DNA of 25,243 nucleotides from an uncultured Bacillota bacterium (GCA_900544595.1 UQVQ01000007.1:1-25243); one strand, 5' to 3'. Numbered from the stretch's first letter, positions 7,517 to 15,676 are shown. The notes: generated by a model from the sequence alone, not told the origin. Numbers and translations are program-made.

Positions 7517-8640
7517 TTGAAATTAAAGAAGTTTTAACATACAAACAAAAAAAGGCATTTGTTGATTTTCCAATTAAGCTTTATAAAAACAACCCCTATT
7601 TTGTTCCATGCCTTCGCGTTGACGAAATGAATTTGTTTAATCCAAAAAAAAATGTTTCATATGAAGACAGCGAAGCAAAATATTTTCTTGCATATAAAGA
7701 TAAAAAAGTTGTTGGAAGAATTGCAGGAATTATTCAACATTTATTTAACAATAAAACCGGCGAAAAACGCCTCCGTTTTTCAAGATTCGATTCAATTAAC
7801 GACCAAGAAGTTGCAAACGCGCTTTTTAACGCAGTTGAAAACTACGCAAAAGAAGCGGGAATGGAAATTATCCATGGCCCGCTTGGATTTAACGATTTAG
7901 AACGCGAAGGGCTCTTAATTGAAGGATTCGACCAACCCCAAACTTTCGAAGAACAATATAACTACGACTACTATCAAAAACTTATTGAAGGCGCGGGTTA
8001 TGGAAAAGAAATTGACTATGTTGAGTATAAAATTTTTCCACTTGCAAAACGCGATGAAAGAATTGATAGAATTGCAAACGCAGTTTTAAAAAGGAATAAT
8101 CTTCACCTTGGAACTGCGAAAAATATGAGTCAATTTGTTAATAAATATAAAGACGGAATTTTTAATGTTATCGACGAAGTTTATGCTCCGCTGTATGGCG
8201 TTGTTCCATACACCGATAAGGTTCGCGACCAAATTGTTTCGCAATTCAAACTTTTCCTTAACAAAAAATATTTTTGCGTTGTTTGCGACGAAAATGAAAA
8301 AGTTGTTGCTTTTGGATTTGCAATTCCTTCGGTTTCAAAAGTTATTCAAAAAACAAAAGGAAGAATTATCCACCCAAAGATTCTTGGAATTTTTAAAGCA
8401 GTTAGAAAACCAAAAATTCTCGACCTCGCCCTAATTGGTGTTTTGCCAGAATATCGTGCAAAAGGAGTTAACGCAGTTGTTTTGCAATTTATGATGAATG
8501 CTCTTTGCACGCAAAATTTAAAATATGTTGAAACAAATTTAAATCTTGAAAATAATGCTTTAATTCAAAACTCTTGGAAAAATTTTCCAAATATCAACCA
8601 TAAAAGACGAAGATGCTTCATTAAAAATTTAAAAAAATAA
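7513..8640 (+). CDS. GNAT-fold acyltransferase family protein (YghO-like)
   Basis: A 375-residue protein matching a conserved but little-studied family of about 370-390 residues related to E. coli YghO. Landmarks: N-terminal FPIKLYKNNPYFVPCLRVDE (residues 19-38), FLAYKDKKVVGRIAGII (58-74, first GNAT strands), HGPLGFNDLEREGLLIEGF (121-139), the acyl-CoA loop LIGVLPEYRAKGVNA (307-321), and the C-terminal HKRRRCFIKNL signature. The family resembles two GNAT halves; the substrate is not established. ATGA overlap with the preceding gene makes the pair one operon, closed by a terminator at 8646. Family call is from memory of conserved motifs. Confidence 0.8.
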   Translation: MIEIKEVLTYKQKKAFVDFPIKLYKNNPYFVPCLRVDEMNLFNPKKNVSYEDSEAKYFLAYKDKKVVGRIAGIIQHLFNNKTGEKRLRFSRFDSINDQEVANALFNAVENYAKEAGMEIIHGPLGFNDLEREGLLIEGFDQPQTFEEQYNYDYYQKLIEGAGYGKEIDYVEYKIFPLAKRDERIDRIANAVLKRNNLHLGTAKNMSQFVNKYKDGIFNVIDEVYAPLYGVVPYTDKVRDQIVSQFKLFLNKKYFCVVCDENEKVVAFGFAIPSVSKVIQKTKGRIIHPKILGIFKAVRKPKILDLALIGVLPEYRAKGVNAVVLQFMMNALCTQNLKYVETNLNLENNALIQNSWKNFPNINHKRRRCFIKNLKK

Positions 8641-8645
8641 AAATT

Positions 8646-8667
8646 GCCCAAAATTTGGGCTTTTTTT
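8646..8667 (+). terminator. Terminator of the GNAT operon
   Basis: Perfect palindrome gcccaaaatttgggc (8646-8660) followed by seven T. Confidence 0.9.
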
Positions 8668-8718
8668 ATTTTTGATTATTTTTTAAATAAAAAAAATTTT
8701 TTTGAACAATATAAAGAT

Positions 8719-9474
8719 ATGTTCACACTTTTTGTTCGCGCAGTTTTGGTTTACACAATTGTTTTAATTGTTTTCAGGCTTATGGGGAAAAGACAACTTG
8801 GTCAAATGCAACCTTTCGAGCTTGTTTTAACACTAATTATTGCCGACCTTGCAACAATTCCAATGGCAGAAAGTTCTGTTCCAATTTTGCATGGCGTAAT
8901 CCCACTTTTAACTCTTGTAACTGTCCACTATTTTTTAACAATCATAACAAAGAAAAGCGATGTTTTAAATCGTTTTATAAGCGGAAAACCAATAATCGTT
9001 ATAAACCCGAAAGGAGTTGACTATAACGCAATTAAAAGCCTTAACATTTCCGTTGACGATTTGTTTGAGGCAATTCGAGGCAACGGTTTTTTTTCTCTTG
9101 ACGAAATTCAATATGCAATTGTTGAAACAAACGGAACAATTAACGTTCTTTCAAAAAACGATTTCTCGCCCGTAACTCTTGGGAACCTTAAAGAAATTTC
9201 AAACGGCAACAGTTTCAAACTTAAAAACATTTCCGAAATTGACGCGCCAACAATTCCAATAACTCTAATTGCCGAAGGAAAAATTAACAAAAACAATCTT
9301 AAAGCAGCATCGCTTGAGGAAACCGACATCAAAAAAATTCTTGAAAAAACAAAAACAAAAAATATTAAGAATGTTTTAATTTTAACAATTGATGGAAACG
9401 GAAAAGTATATTTTCAGGCAAAAAAAGGCAACTATCAAACTTTCACCTATCCATACAGTAAGGTGGTTATATGA
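8719..9474 (+). CDS. DUF421 (YetF family) membrane protein
   Basis: A 251-residue protein with the typical N terminus of the YetF/DUF421 family: three membrane segments (residues about 5-22, 35-52, 58-77) around VFRLMGKRQLGQMQPFELV and IADLATIPMAESSVPILHG, then a soluble domain with VDDLFEAIRGNGFFSLDEI and YAIVETNGTINVL. The molecular function of the family is not firmly known; in Bacillus it is tied to spores and the envelope. The ATG at 8719 is chosen because it matches the family start; a TTG at 8644 would lie in the preceding terminator. No clear Shine-Dalgarno is seen. Its last four bases overlap the DUF4363 start, an association also common in Clostridia. Confidence 0.9.
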   Translation: MFTLFVRAVLVYTIVLIVFRLMGKRQLGQMQPFELVLTLIIADLATIPMAESSVPILHGVIPLLTLVTVHYFLTIITKKSDVLNRFISGKPIIVINPKGVDYNAIKSLNISVDDLFEAIRGNGFFSLDEIQYAIVETNGTINVLSKNDFSPVTLGNLKEISNGNSFKLKNISEIDAPTIPITLIAEGKINKNNLKAASLEETDIKKILEKTKTKNIKNVLILTIDGNGKVYFQAKKGNYQTFTYPYSKVVI

Positions 9475-9860
9475 AAAAAGCAATTCATATTTCAATCATA
9501 ATTTTGTTTATTATTGCGGCGTGTGTTACAGAGCAAATTATAACAAAAATGTATTTTAGAAAAACAATCGACTTAGTTTCTTCGCTTCAATTCTATGCCG
9601 AAAACAACGAAGAAATTAACACCCCTCTTTTCGAGGAAAAGGCAAAAGAACTTGAATCCTACTGGCAAGCAAAAGAAAGCATTATTTGCACATTTGTTAA
9701 TCATAAAGAAATTGAAGATGTTGGAATTGAAATCAATAAACTTCAAACAGCAGTTAAGCAAAACAATCGCGAGGCATTCATTGAAAGTCTTAATTTAATT
9801 TTTTTCTATTTAGATGGCTATGAGCATGTTGTTGGAATTAACCTGCAAAGCATTTTTTAA
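9471..9860 (+). CDS. DUF4363 family small membrane or lipoprotein
   Basis: A 129-residue protein with one N-terminal hydrophobic segment (residues 4-18) followed by an extracytoplasmic helical region. IIAACV at residues 14-19 also fits a lipobox (C18), so it may be lipid-anchored rather than membrane-spanning. Charged helices (LFEEKAKELESYWQAKESI, then VNHKEIEDVGIEINKLQTAV) are typical of DUF4363, which is often found after DUF421 in Clostridia; here the ATGA overlap makes the pair translationally coupled. Shine-Dalgarno aaggtgg lies just upstream. Function unknown; probably a partner of the DUF421 protein at the membrane. Confidence 0.8.
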   Translation: MKKAIHISIIILFIIAACVTEQIITKMYFRKTIDLVSSLQFYAENNEEINTPLFEEKAKELESYWQAKESIICTFVNHKEIEDVGIEINKLQTAVKQNNREAFIESLNLIFFYLDGYEHVVGINLQSIF

Positions 9861-9927
9861 AGTTTAAATAAAAAATACATCAAAAATATGATATATTTCT
9901 TAATTATTTATATTTTTTATTATTTAC

Positions 9928-10029
9928 TTTATTATTTTTAATTATTTATTTTTAATTATTTATTTATTTTATTATTTAAATTTTTTTATTTTAATTAAAA
10001 ATAATTATAAATAATTAAATTATTTTAAT
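9928..10029. other. 102-nt stretch with no G or C between convergent genes
   Basis: Every base from 9928 to 10029 is A or T; the stretch runs into the 3' end of rpe. It includes an exact 15-nt repeat (9934-9948 and 9948-9962, 14-bp period). No GC hairpin is present, so if transcription ends here it is by a different arrangement from the other terminators of this window. Confidence 0.9.
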
Positions 10030-10688
10030 GAATTGATTGCTTCTTTTTTATTTTCAGCATTAAAAATATAACTTCCGCTAACAATGATGTCTGCTCCTTT
10101 TGAAGCAATTTTTTTTGCAATTTCGGCGTTAATTCCTCCATCAACCTCAATTTTAAAATTAAGATTTTTTTGCTTTCGAATTAAATTTAGTTGTTCAATT
10201 TTTTCGTTTGCATTTTCCAAAAATTTTTGTCCGCTTTCCCCCGGTTCAACGCTCATAACAAGAACAAGGTCGCAAAGAGGAAGCAAATTTTCAATTTCGC
10301 TAACTTCTGTTTGAGGTTTAATGCTAAGCCCCGAAAGCATTTTAAGCTTTCGAATTTTTTTAAGAGCGGCCTTTAGTTTAAGTTTACATTTGAATGCTTC
10401 AAAATGGACAGTTAAAATATTTGCACCTGCTCTTTTATATTTTAAGATTGTTCTTTGTGGGTTTGCTGTCATAAGGTGGACATCAAGCGGAATTAAGCAA
10501 TTTAAATTAACAAATTCAACAACTCTTTCGTCGATTGTTTTTTGAGGAACAAATTTTCCGTCCATAACATCGCAATGTAAAAAATCTGCGCCAGCACTCA
10601 TAACTTCTTTTGCATAATTAAGAACACTTTCACATTGATTTTCGCTTTTAACAGGGTCGGTTGAAACGGAAACATATTGATTTTTCAT
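10020..10688 (-). CDS. rpe: Ribulose-phosphate 3-epimerase
   Basis: A 222-residue TIM barrel that interconverts ribulose-5-phosphate and xylulose-5-phosphate in the pentose phosphate pathway. Metal and catalytic residues are in place: H38 and D40 in LHCDVMDG, H71 in LDVHLMT, D183 in IEVDGGI; phosphate-site motifs VMSVEPGESGQKF and VSGSYIF are kept. The N terminus is unusual: the common APSILSAD is replaced by VSVSTDP. That leaves some room for a related epimerase (for example allulose-6-phosphate), but position next to rlmN supports Rpe. No Shine-Dalgarno: TAAAAT ends 6 nt before the ATG, predicting a leaderless transcript separate from rlmN. Confidence 0.88.
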   Translation of the reverse strand: MKNQYVSVSTDPVKSENQCESVLNYAKEVMSAGADFLHCDVMDGKFVPQKTIDERVVEFVNLNCLIPLDVHLMTANPQRTILKYKRAGANILTVHFEAFKCKLKLKAALKKIRKLKMLSGLSIKPQTEVSEIENLLPLCDLVLVMSVEPGESGQKFLENANEKIEQLNLIRKQKNLNFKIEVDGGINAEIAKKIASKGADIIVSGSYIFNAENKKEAINSLK

Positions 10689-10694
10689 ACGATT

Positions 10695-10700
10695 ATTTTA
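10695..10700 (-). promoter_or_regulatory. -10 box of rpe, leaderless arrangement
   Basis: TAAAAT (10700-10695 on the minus strand) ends exactly 6 nt before the rpe ATG and there is no Shine-Dalgarno. No convincing -35 is seen; the upstream 40 bp are nearly pure A/T. Confidence 0.5.
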
Positions 10701-10729
10701 ACATTAAACAAAAAAAAATAAAACAAATT

Positions 10730-11779
10730 TTATGTTCTATTTTCTTGATTTAAGATTTTATTTCGAAGCTGCCCGCAAGCTCCTTCAATATCCTCGCCCA
10801 TTGTCCTTCGAACAGTTGCGCTCATTCCAAGTTCTTCAAGTTTCTTTTGAAAAGCATAAACTTGATGTTTTGGCGTTCCATTAAGACCGCGCTCGGCAAC
10901 TGGGTTAAGAGGGATTAAATTTATGTGTGTTGGAAAACCTTTAAGCAAATTTCGAAGTTCCTGTGCGTCCTCAAAACTGTCGTTAACTCCGTCGATAAGC
11001 GCATATTCAAAAACAACGCGTCTGCCAGTTTTATCGAAATAGTATTTTGCCGCTTCCGCAACCTCTTTAAGAGAATATGCATTTGCAATTGGCATTATTG
11101 TTTTTCGCTTTTCGTCGGTTGGACTATGAAGCGAAATTGTTAATGTGATTGAAAAGCCGTCGTTTGCAAGTTGTTTAATTTTGTTGGCAAGCCCGCAAGT
11201 TGAAAGCGATATGTTTCTTTGGCTTATGTTAAGCGAATATGACGCATTAACAAGTTTTAAAAATTTTGTAACCTGCTCATAGTTATCCAAAGGTTCGCCG
11301 CTTCCCATTAAAACAATGTTTGTTATTTTTCTGTTTTCGCGCGTTCCGCCAAGTTCTCTGTTAACCGCCAAAACTTGCCCCAAAATTTCGCTTGCATTAA
11401 GGTTTCTAACAAGCCCGTTAAGCCCGCTTGCGCAAAACTTGCATCCCATTCGACAGCCAACTTGTGTTGAAACACAAATCGTGTTCCCATATTTATAGCG
11501 CATTAAAACGCCTTCAATAATGTTCCCATCTTGAAGTTTATAAATATATTTTGCCGTTTTGTCTTGGCTCACAAGTTTTTTATAAATTGAAACAGGATTT
11601 GCAACATAATTTTTGGAAAGACTGCTTCGAAAACTTTTTGGAAGCGAACTCATTTCGTCAATTGAAACGCCCGAAAAAGCAAATTCAAAGATTTGTTTCG
11701 CACGGAAACTTTGTTGACCTTCCTTTTCAACAATTTCTTTAACTTCATCAAAACTTAAATCTAATAAACTTGTTTTCAA
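10730..11779 (-). CDS. rlmN: Dual-specificity 23S rRNA/tRNA (adenine-C2) methyltransferase RlmN
   Basis: A 349-residue radical SAM enzyme that methylates C2 of A2503 in 23S rRNA and A37 of some tRNAs. The cluster motif CxxxCxxC is C109-C113-C116 (GCRMGCKFC); the methyl-carrying cysteine is C335 in EGACGQLR; VLMGSGEPLDNY and LSTCGLANKI are typical family blocks. The start is TTG (11779-11777), sharing TTGA with the fmt stop, with ggaag about 7 nt upstream; no ATG is nearby. Last gene of priA-def-fmt-rlmN. In Bacillus, rsmB lies between fmt and rlmN; it is absent here. Depends on Fe-S supply, plausibly from nifSU. Confidence 0.96.
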   Translation of the reverse strand: MKTSLLDLSFDEVKEIVEKEGQQSFRAKQIFEFAFSGVSIDEMSSLPKSFRSSLSKNYVANPVSIYKKLVSQDKTAKYIYKLQDGNIIEGVLMRYKYGNTICVSTQVGCRMGCKFCASGLNGLVRNLNASEILGQVLAVNRELGGTRENRKITNIVLMGSGEPLDNYEQVTKFLKLVNASYSLNISQRNISLSTCGLANKIKQLANDGFSITLTISLHSPTDEKRKTIMPIANAYSLKEVAEAAKYYFDKTGRRVVFEYALIDGVNDSFEDAQELRNLLKGFPTHINLIPLNPVAERGLNGTPKHQVYAFQKKLEELGMSATVRRTMGEDIEGACGQLRNKILNQENRT

Positions 11780-12687
11780 AATTTTCTTCCATTTAAAAAG
11801 CTTTTTGCATCAAGAATTTTCCCGTTTGGAGCTTGCAAACGCAAAATCCTAACTGCTCCGTTCCCGCATTTTATAACAAGCCCTTCTTTTGCGCTTGAAA
11901 CAATAACATCGCCAGAAATCAAATTACTTTCAATGTCTGGTTCTTTTTTTGCTTCATATATTTTAATTTTTTCGCCATTTCTAGTCGTGTATGCAACATT
12001 TGTTGGATTGAATGCGCGAATTTTATTAACAATTTCGTTCATAGATTTTGAAAAATCAATTTCGCCGTCTTCCTTTCGAATCATCTTCGTAAACGTTGCC
12101 TTTGATGAATCTTGAACTTCCTCAAAAACATTCCCTTTTTCAAGTTGAATAACTGCCTCGGAAAGCAAATTTGCACCGAGAATTGAAAGTTTTTTTGAAA
12201 GTTCTCCGCCTGTTTCATTTTCGCCAATATCTGTTTCCGCTTTAAAAAGAATGTTTCCCGCATCAACTTCCTTGGCAATTCGCATAATTGTTATTCCCGT
12301 TTTTTGTTCACCATTTAAAATTGCCGAAACAATTGGCGATGCTCCGCGATATTTTGGCAAAAGAGAGCCATGGACATTGATTGTTCCAAGTTTTGGAATG
12401 TTAATCAGTTCTTCTGGCAAAATCTGTCCATATGAAACAACAACCATAAGGTCGGGATTAAGTTTTTTAATTTCTTCCGTTCCTTCAATTCGAATTTTTT
12501 GGAACTGCAAAACCTTAACGCCGTGTTCAATTGCGCTTTTTTTAAGGGGACAAAATTCAATTTTATTTCCGCGCGAATTTGGACGATCTGGCTGGCAAAC
12601 TGCCGCCAAAATCTCGTGACCGTCGGCAATAAGTCGTTCAAAAGATGGAACGGAAAACTCGCTTCCTCCAAGAAAAACAATTCTCAT
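11776..12687 (-). CDS. fmt: Methionyl-tRNA formyltransferase
   Basis: A 303-residue enzyme that formylates initiator Met-tRNA using 10-formyl-tetrahydrofolate. Catalytic triad seen as N104 and H106 in INVHGSLLPKYRGASPI and D142 in EVDAGNIL; the C-terminal OB-type domain follows from about residue 200 (FNPTNVAY, RILRLQAPNGK). Length is near the usual 310-315. The ATG directly follows the def stop codon (TAA then ATG), with ggaggag about 12 nt upstream inside def, so translation is coupled; its own stop overlaps the rlmN start. Def removes the formyl group that Fmt adds. Confidence 0.97.
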   Translation of the reverse strand: MRIVFLGGSEFSVPSFERLIADGHEILAAVCQPDRPNSRGNKIEFCPLKKSAIEHGVKVLQFQKIRIEGTEEIKKLNPDLMVVVSYGQILPEELINIPKLGTINVHGSLLPKYRGASPIVSAILNGEQKTGITIMRIAKEVDAGNILFKAETDIGENETGGELSKKLSILGANLLSEAVIQLEKGNVFEEVQDSSKATFTKMIRKEDGEIDFSKSMNEIVNKIRAFNPTNVAYTTRNGEKIKIYEAKKEPDIESNLISGDVIVSSAKEGLVIKCGNGAVRILRLQAPNGKILDAKSFLNGRKF

Positions 12688-13146
12688 TTAGTCTTCACAC
12701 TCCTCCAACATTTTGTCGATAAAAAGAACTCCGTCAAGGTGGTCAATTTCGTGGCACAAAACACGCGCAAGATAATGCTCGCCGGAAATTTCAAAATCAT
12801 AGCCATAGCGGTCTTGCGCCTTAACCTTAACAATTTTTGGTCTTGCAACATATCCACGAGTTTTGCAAACGCTTAAACATCCTTCTTCGTCAATTTCTTG
12901 CCCGTCTTCGAAAACAATTTGTGGATTGATGAGTTCCAAAAACATATTGTTTGGCTCAACAATAACAACTCGTTTTAAAACACCAACTTGAACAGCGGCA
13001 ATTCCAACGCCATTGTTTTGATGCATTGTTTCTTTCATATCATCAAGAAGTTGCCAAAGTTTTTCGTCGAAATCAACAACCGGCTTGCTCTTCTTTCTTA
13101 AAAATTCAACATCACTTTCATTTGTCACAATATTTCTTATTGCCAT
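12688..13146 (-). CDS. def: Peptide deformylase
   Basis: A 152-residue metalloenzyme removing the N-formyl group from new proteins. All three motifs are present: GVGIAAVQVG (residues 46-55, Val in place of the common Pro), EEGCLSV with metal ligand C90, and HEIDH with H132, catalytic E133 and H136. Shine-Dalgarno aaggag lies 6 nt before the ATG, and the start is 9 bp after the priA stop. Directly upstream of fmt as in most bacteria. Confidence 0.97.
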   Translation of the reverse strand: MAIRNIVTNESDVEFLRKKSKPVVDFDEKLWQLLDDMKETMHQNNGVGIAAVQVGVLKRVVIVEPNNMFLELINPQIVFEDGQEIDEEGCLSVCKTRGYVARPKIVKVKAQDRYGYDFEISGEHYLARVLCHEIDHLDGVLFIDKMLEECED

Positions 13147-13155
13147 TTTTTCTCC

Positions 13156-15354
13156 TTAACTTAAACTTTGAGGGTTTATTTCAACGAAACATAAAACCCT
13201 TGGAGTTTTTGCTCTGTCGCATGCATTATACACTTTTTGAATTAAATTATCAATATTTTTGCCTTTCAATCGAACAAGAATTTGATAGCGGAATTTTTGT
13301 TTAATTTTTGAAACTGGCGATTTCATTGCATTAAGATATATGAAGTTGTTTGGTTCGCTTTTTTTCATTTCCAAAATTTCTTCGTAGCACGCCTTTGCGC
13401 TGTTTTTAACTTCCTCTTCATTATCTCCGTTAAACATAACGCGAAGAATTGTTGAAAAAGGAGGGAAAAGCGTTGTTTGTCGAAGGTTAATTTCGCGTTT
13501 ATAAAAACCTTTATAATCGTAGTTTGCCGCAAGATTATAAACATATTTCTTTGGGCAATAGGTTTGAAGAACAACTTTTCCTTCGCTTTCGCTTCTTCCT
13601 GCGCGCCCCGCAACTTGCGTTATAAGCGCAAAAGTTCGCTCTGCGCTTTTATAGTGACTTTGGAACAAGCCTTGGTCGGCATCCAAAATTCCAACAACCG
13701 TAACATCTGGGAAATCGTGCCCTTTTGCAATCATTTGCGTTCCAATCAAAACTCCCGGCTTTTGTTTTGAAAAAGCAGAAAGAATTTTTTGATGCGCATC
13801 TTTCGTTCGTGTTGTGTCGTTATCCATTCTTAAAACGGGAACATCTGGGAAAAGTTGTTTAAATTGTGCAACAACATTTTCCGTTCCAATTGCCCCCTCG
13901 CGAATATGTGTGCTTCCGCATTCTGGGCACGCCGTTAAAACCTTGAATTTTTTTCCGCAATAGTGGCAAACAAGTTTGTTTTCCGATTTATGATACACAA
14001 GCGAAACATCGCAATCGCTGCATTTCGCAACATATCCGCATTCCCTACATCGCAAAAACGAAACATAACCGCGCCTGTTAAGAAACAAAATTGCTTGTTT
14101 CTTTTGTTTGAAACACTCTTCAAGTTCGCCTAAAAGCCGCCTTGAAAAAACGCCATTATTTCCCGCTCTAATCTCTCCAAGCATATCAACAATTTCAATT
14201 GCTGGCATCTCTTTTCCGTTAACTCGAACAGGAAGTTCAATAATCTCAATTTCCCCCTCTTTTGCCAAGTAATATGTTTCAATGCTTGGCGTTGCGCTTC
14301 CCAAAACAAGGCTGCATTCATTATATTTTGCGCGGAAAGTTGCAATATCGAAGGTGTTATATCTTGGATTCGATTCGCTAACATACGAGCCGTCGTGCTC
14401 TTCGTCGATAATTATAACTCCAAGGTTTTTAAGGGGCGCAAAAATTGCGCTTCTTGCTCCAATTGCAATTTTCGCATCTCCCGAAAGGAGTCTGTTCCAT
14501 TCGTCAAATCTTTCCCCAGCGGAAAGTCCGCTATGCAAAATTGCAACAGTGTTCCCAAAGCGCTCTTTAAAATTCCTTAAAACTTGCGGAGTTAACGAAA
14601 TTTCTGGAACAAGCATAATTGCAGTTTTCCCGTTTGCAATTTCACGTTCGATAACATTCATATAAACTTCGGTTTTGCCGCTTCCAGTAACGCCGTGTAA
14701 GAGAAAAGTTTTGTTTCCTTTAATTCTTTCAAGCGCATTTTTTTGAGCAGAATTTAATATATGCTTAATTGACGAGGAAATCTCCAAATTTTTCATTGGC
14801 TTTCTAAATTCTTGAATTTCTTTTGTAATAACTATGCCTTGTTTTTCAAGATTTTTAAGCGCGGAGGGCGAAAAATTTTTAACATCTTTTGGTTCAATTA
14901 TTTTGTTTTTTAACAAGAAATCAATAATTTCTTGTTGTTTTTTTGCATTTTTGTTAAGTTTTTTTGCGTTTTCATTGAAATTTTCGCATAAAACATAACT
15001 TTTAACAAAAACAGGTTTAACCCTTTCGCCGCGCATTTGGGAAGGAATGAAAAGGCGAAGGCAATCCACCATTTTAAGGTGGAATTTATATTTCATAAAC
15101 GAAGCAAGTTCAATCATTTCTGGCAAAATAATTGGCTCGCTGTCTAAAAGGGAAATTATTTTTTTAAGTTTTGAGGAAGGAAGATTTGAAGTTTCTTTTG
15201 TTTTTAAAATGTAACCTTCAATTTTTCTTGGGCCAAAAGGAACAATTGCTCTTCTTCCAACAAGTTTTTCTTGCATAAAAGAAGAAGGGATTTCATAGTC
15301 GAAAACCTTGTCAACTTCGCTGCTGCTAACTTCAATAATAACTTCTGCAATCAT
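13156..15354 (-). CDS. priA: Primosomal replication restart helicase PriA
   Basis: A superfamily 2 3'-to-5' helicase that reloads the replisome at stalled forks. From the ATG at 15354 (732 residues): N-terminal DNA-binding region (IAEVIIEV...FDYEIP), Walker A GVTGSGKT (221-228), DEEH box (317-320), GSATPSIE, eight zinc cysteines in four CxxC pairs (436/439, 445/448, 463/466, 476/479), then GTQMIAKGHDFPDV and VAGRAGR. A TTG at 15390 would add 12 residues but sits inside the rpoZ terminator and the predicted -35 box, so it is rejected; the ATG also matches the usual family start MIAEV. No Shine-Dalgarno; a -10 box 8 nt upstream predicts a leaderless or nearly leaderless mRNA. coaBC, usual between rpoZ and priA in Bacillus, is missing. 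Confidence 0.96.
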   Translation of the reverse strand: MIAEVIIEVSSSEVDKVFDYEIPSSFMQEKLVGRRAIVPFGPRKIEGYILKTKETSNLPSSKLKKIISLLDSEPIILPEMIELASFMKYKFHLKMVDCLRLFIPSQMRGERVKPVFVKSYVLCENFNENAKKLNKNAKKQQEIIDFLLKNKIIEPKDVKNFSPSALKNLEKQGIVITKEIQEFRKPMKNLEISSSIKHILNSAQKNALERIKGNKTFLLHGVTGSGKTEVYMNVIEREIANGKTAIMLVPEISLTPQVLRNFKERFGNTVAILHSGLSAGERFDEWNRLLSGDAKIAIGARSAIFAPLKNLGVIIIDEEHDGSYVSESNPRYNTFDIATFRAKYNECSLVLGSATPSIETYYLAKEGEIEIIELPVRVNGKEMPAIEIVDMLGEIRAGNNGVFSRRLLGELEECFKQKKQAILFLNRRGYVSFLRCRECGYVAKCSDCDVSLVYHKSENKLVCHYCGKKFKVLTACPECGSTHIREGAIGTENVVAQFKQLFPDVPVLRMDNDTTRTKDAHQKILSAFSKQKPGVLIGTQMIAKGHDFPDVTVVGILDADQGLFQSHYKSAERTFALITQVAGRAGRSESEGKVVLQTYCPKKYVYNLAANYDYKGFYKREINLRQTTLFPPFSTILRVMFNGDNEEEVKNSAKACYEEILEMKKSEPNNFIYLNAMKSPVSKIKQKFRYQILVRLKGKNIDNLIQKVYNACDRAKTPRVLCFVEINPQSLS

Positions 15355-15362
15355 CAAAGAAT

Positions 15363-15390
15363 ATTTTAACAAAAAAAGAACAATTCTCAA
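15363..15390 (-). promoter_or_regulatory. priA promoter embedded in the rpoZ terminator
   Basis: Minus strand TTGAGA (15390-15385) lies in the loop and arm of the terminator hairpin; 16-nt spacer including its T tract; TAAAAT (15368-15363); ATG 8 nt further. No Shine-Dalgarno. Confidence 0.5.
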
Positions 15391-15410
15391 AGTGGAATTG
15401 TTCCTTTTTT
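15371..15410. terminator. Terminator after rpoZ
   Basis: Nine-base stem gaacaattc / gaattgttc (15378-15386 and 15395-15403) with an 8-nt loop. On the minus strand it is followed by seven T, 19 bp after the rpoZ stop; it also has a T tract in the plus direction. Confidence 0.87.
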
Positions 15411-15422
15411 AAGATTATTCAA

Positions 15423-15617
15423 TTAACTGTCGGCAACGATTTTTCCGCTGTAAATTTCGTCGGCTGCAAGACTTATTGCTTTCTTGTCGCTTTTTTCAAT
15501 TTCTGCTGGAATTCTTTTTTCAAGTTCTTTTGCGCGTTTTGCCATAATAACCGAAAGTTTATATTTGTTCCCGCCTGTTCTTTTAACAAGTTCGTCAATT
15601 GGTGGTTCAATCATCAT
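15423..15617 (-). CDS. rpoZ: DNA-directed RNA polymerase omega subunit
   Basis: A 64-residue omega subunit, which helps fold the beta' subunit and assemble RNA polymerase. It has the family core PPIDELVKRTGGNKYKLSVIMAKRAKELEKR, followed by the short AADEIYSGKI helix. Two consecutive ATG codons are possible; the first (15617) is nearer the aaggagag Shine-Dalgarno. It has its own promoter just after ligA and its own terminator, so it forms a single-gene unit. Its place upstream of priA is conserved in Firmicutes. Confidence 0.93.
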   Translation of the reverse strand: MMIEPPIDELVKRTGGNKYKLSVIMAKRAKELEKRIPAEIEKSDKKAISLAADEIYSGKIVADS

Positions 15618-15647
15618 AAGCCAAATCTCTCCTTTAAATCTTTGCGT

Positions 15648-15676
15648 ATTATATCACACATTTTTTGTTTTGTAAA
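15648..15676 (-). promoter_or_regulatory. rpoZ promoter with extended -10
   Basis: Minus strand TTTACA (15676-15671, right after the ligA stop codon), 17-nt spacer ending in TGA, TATAAT (15653-15648). Near-consensus extended -10; predicted start about 15641, ahead of the Shine-Dalgarno. Confidence 0.85.

Noticed and set aside
8644..8718. N-terminal extension of the DUF421 protein from TTG 8644
   Set aside because: It begins inside the GNAT terminator hairpin; the family starts at the ATG at 8719.
9928..10029. Replication origin unwinding element in the A/T tract
   Set aside because: No DnaA boxes and no dnaA/dnaN/gidA-type genes nearby.
15355..15390. N-terminal extension of PriA from TTG 15390
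   Set aside because: It lies in the rpoZ terminator and -35 box and is absent from the usual PriA start.
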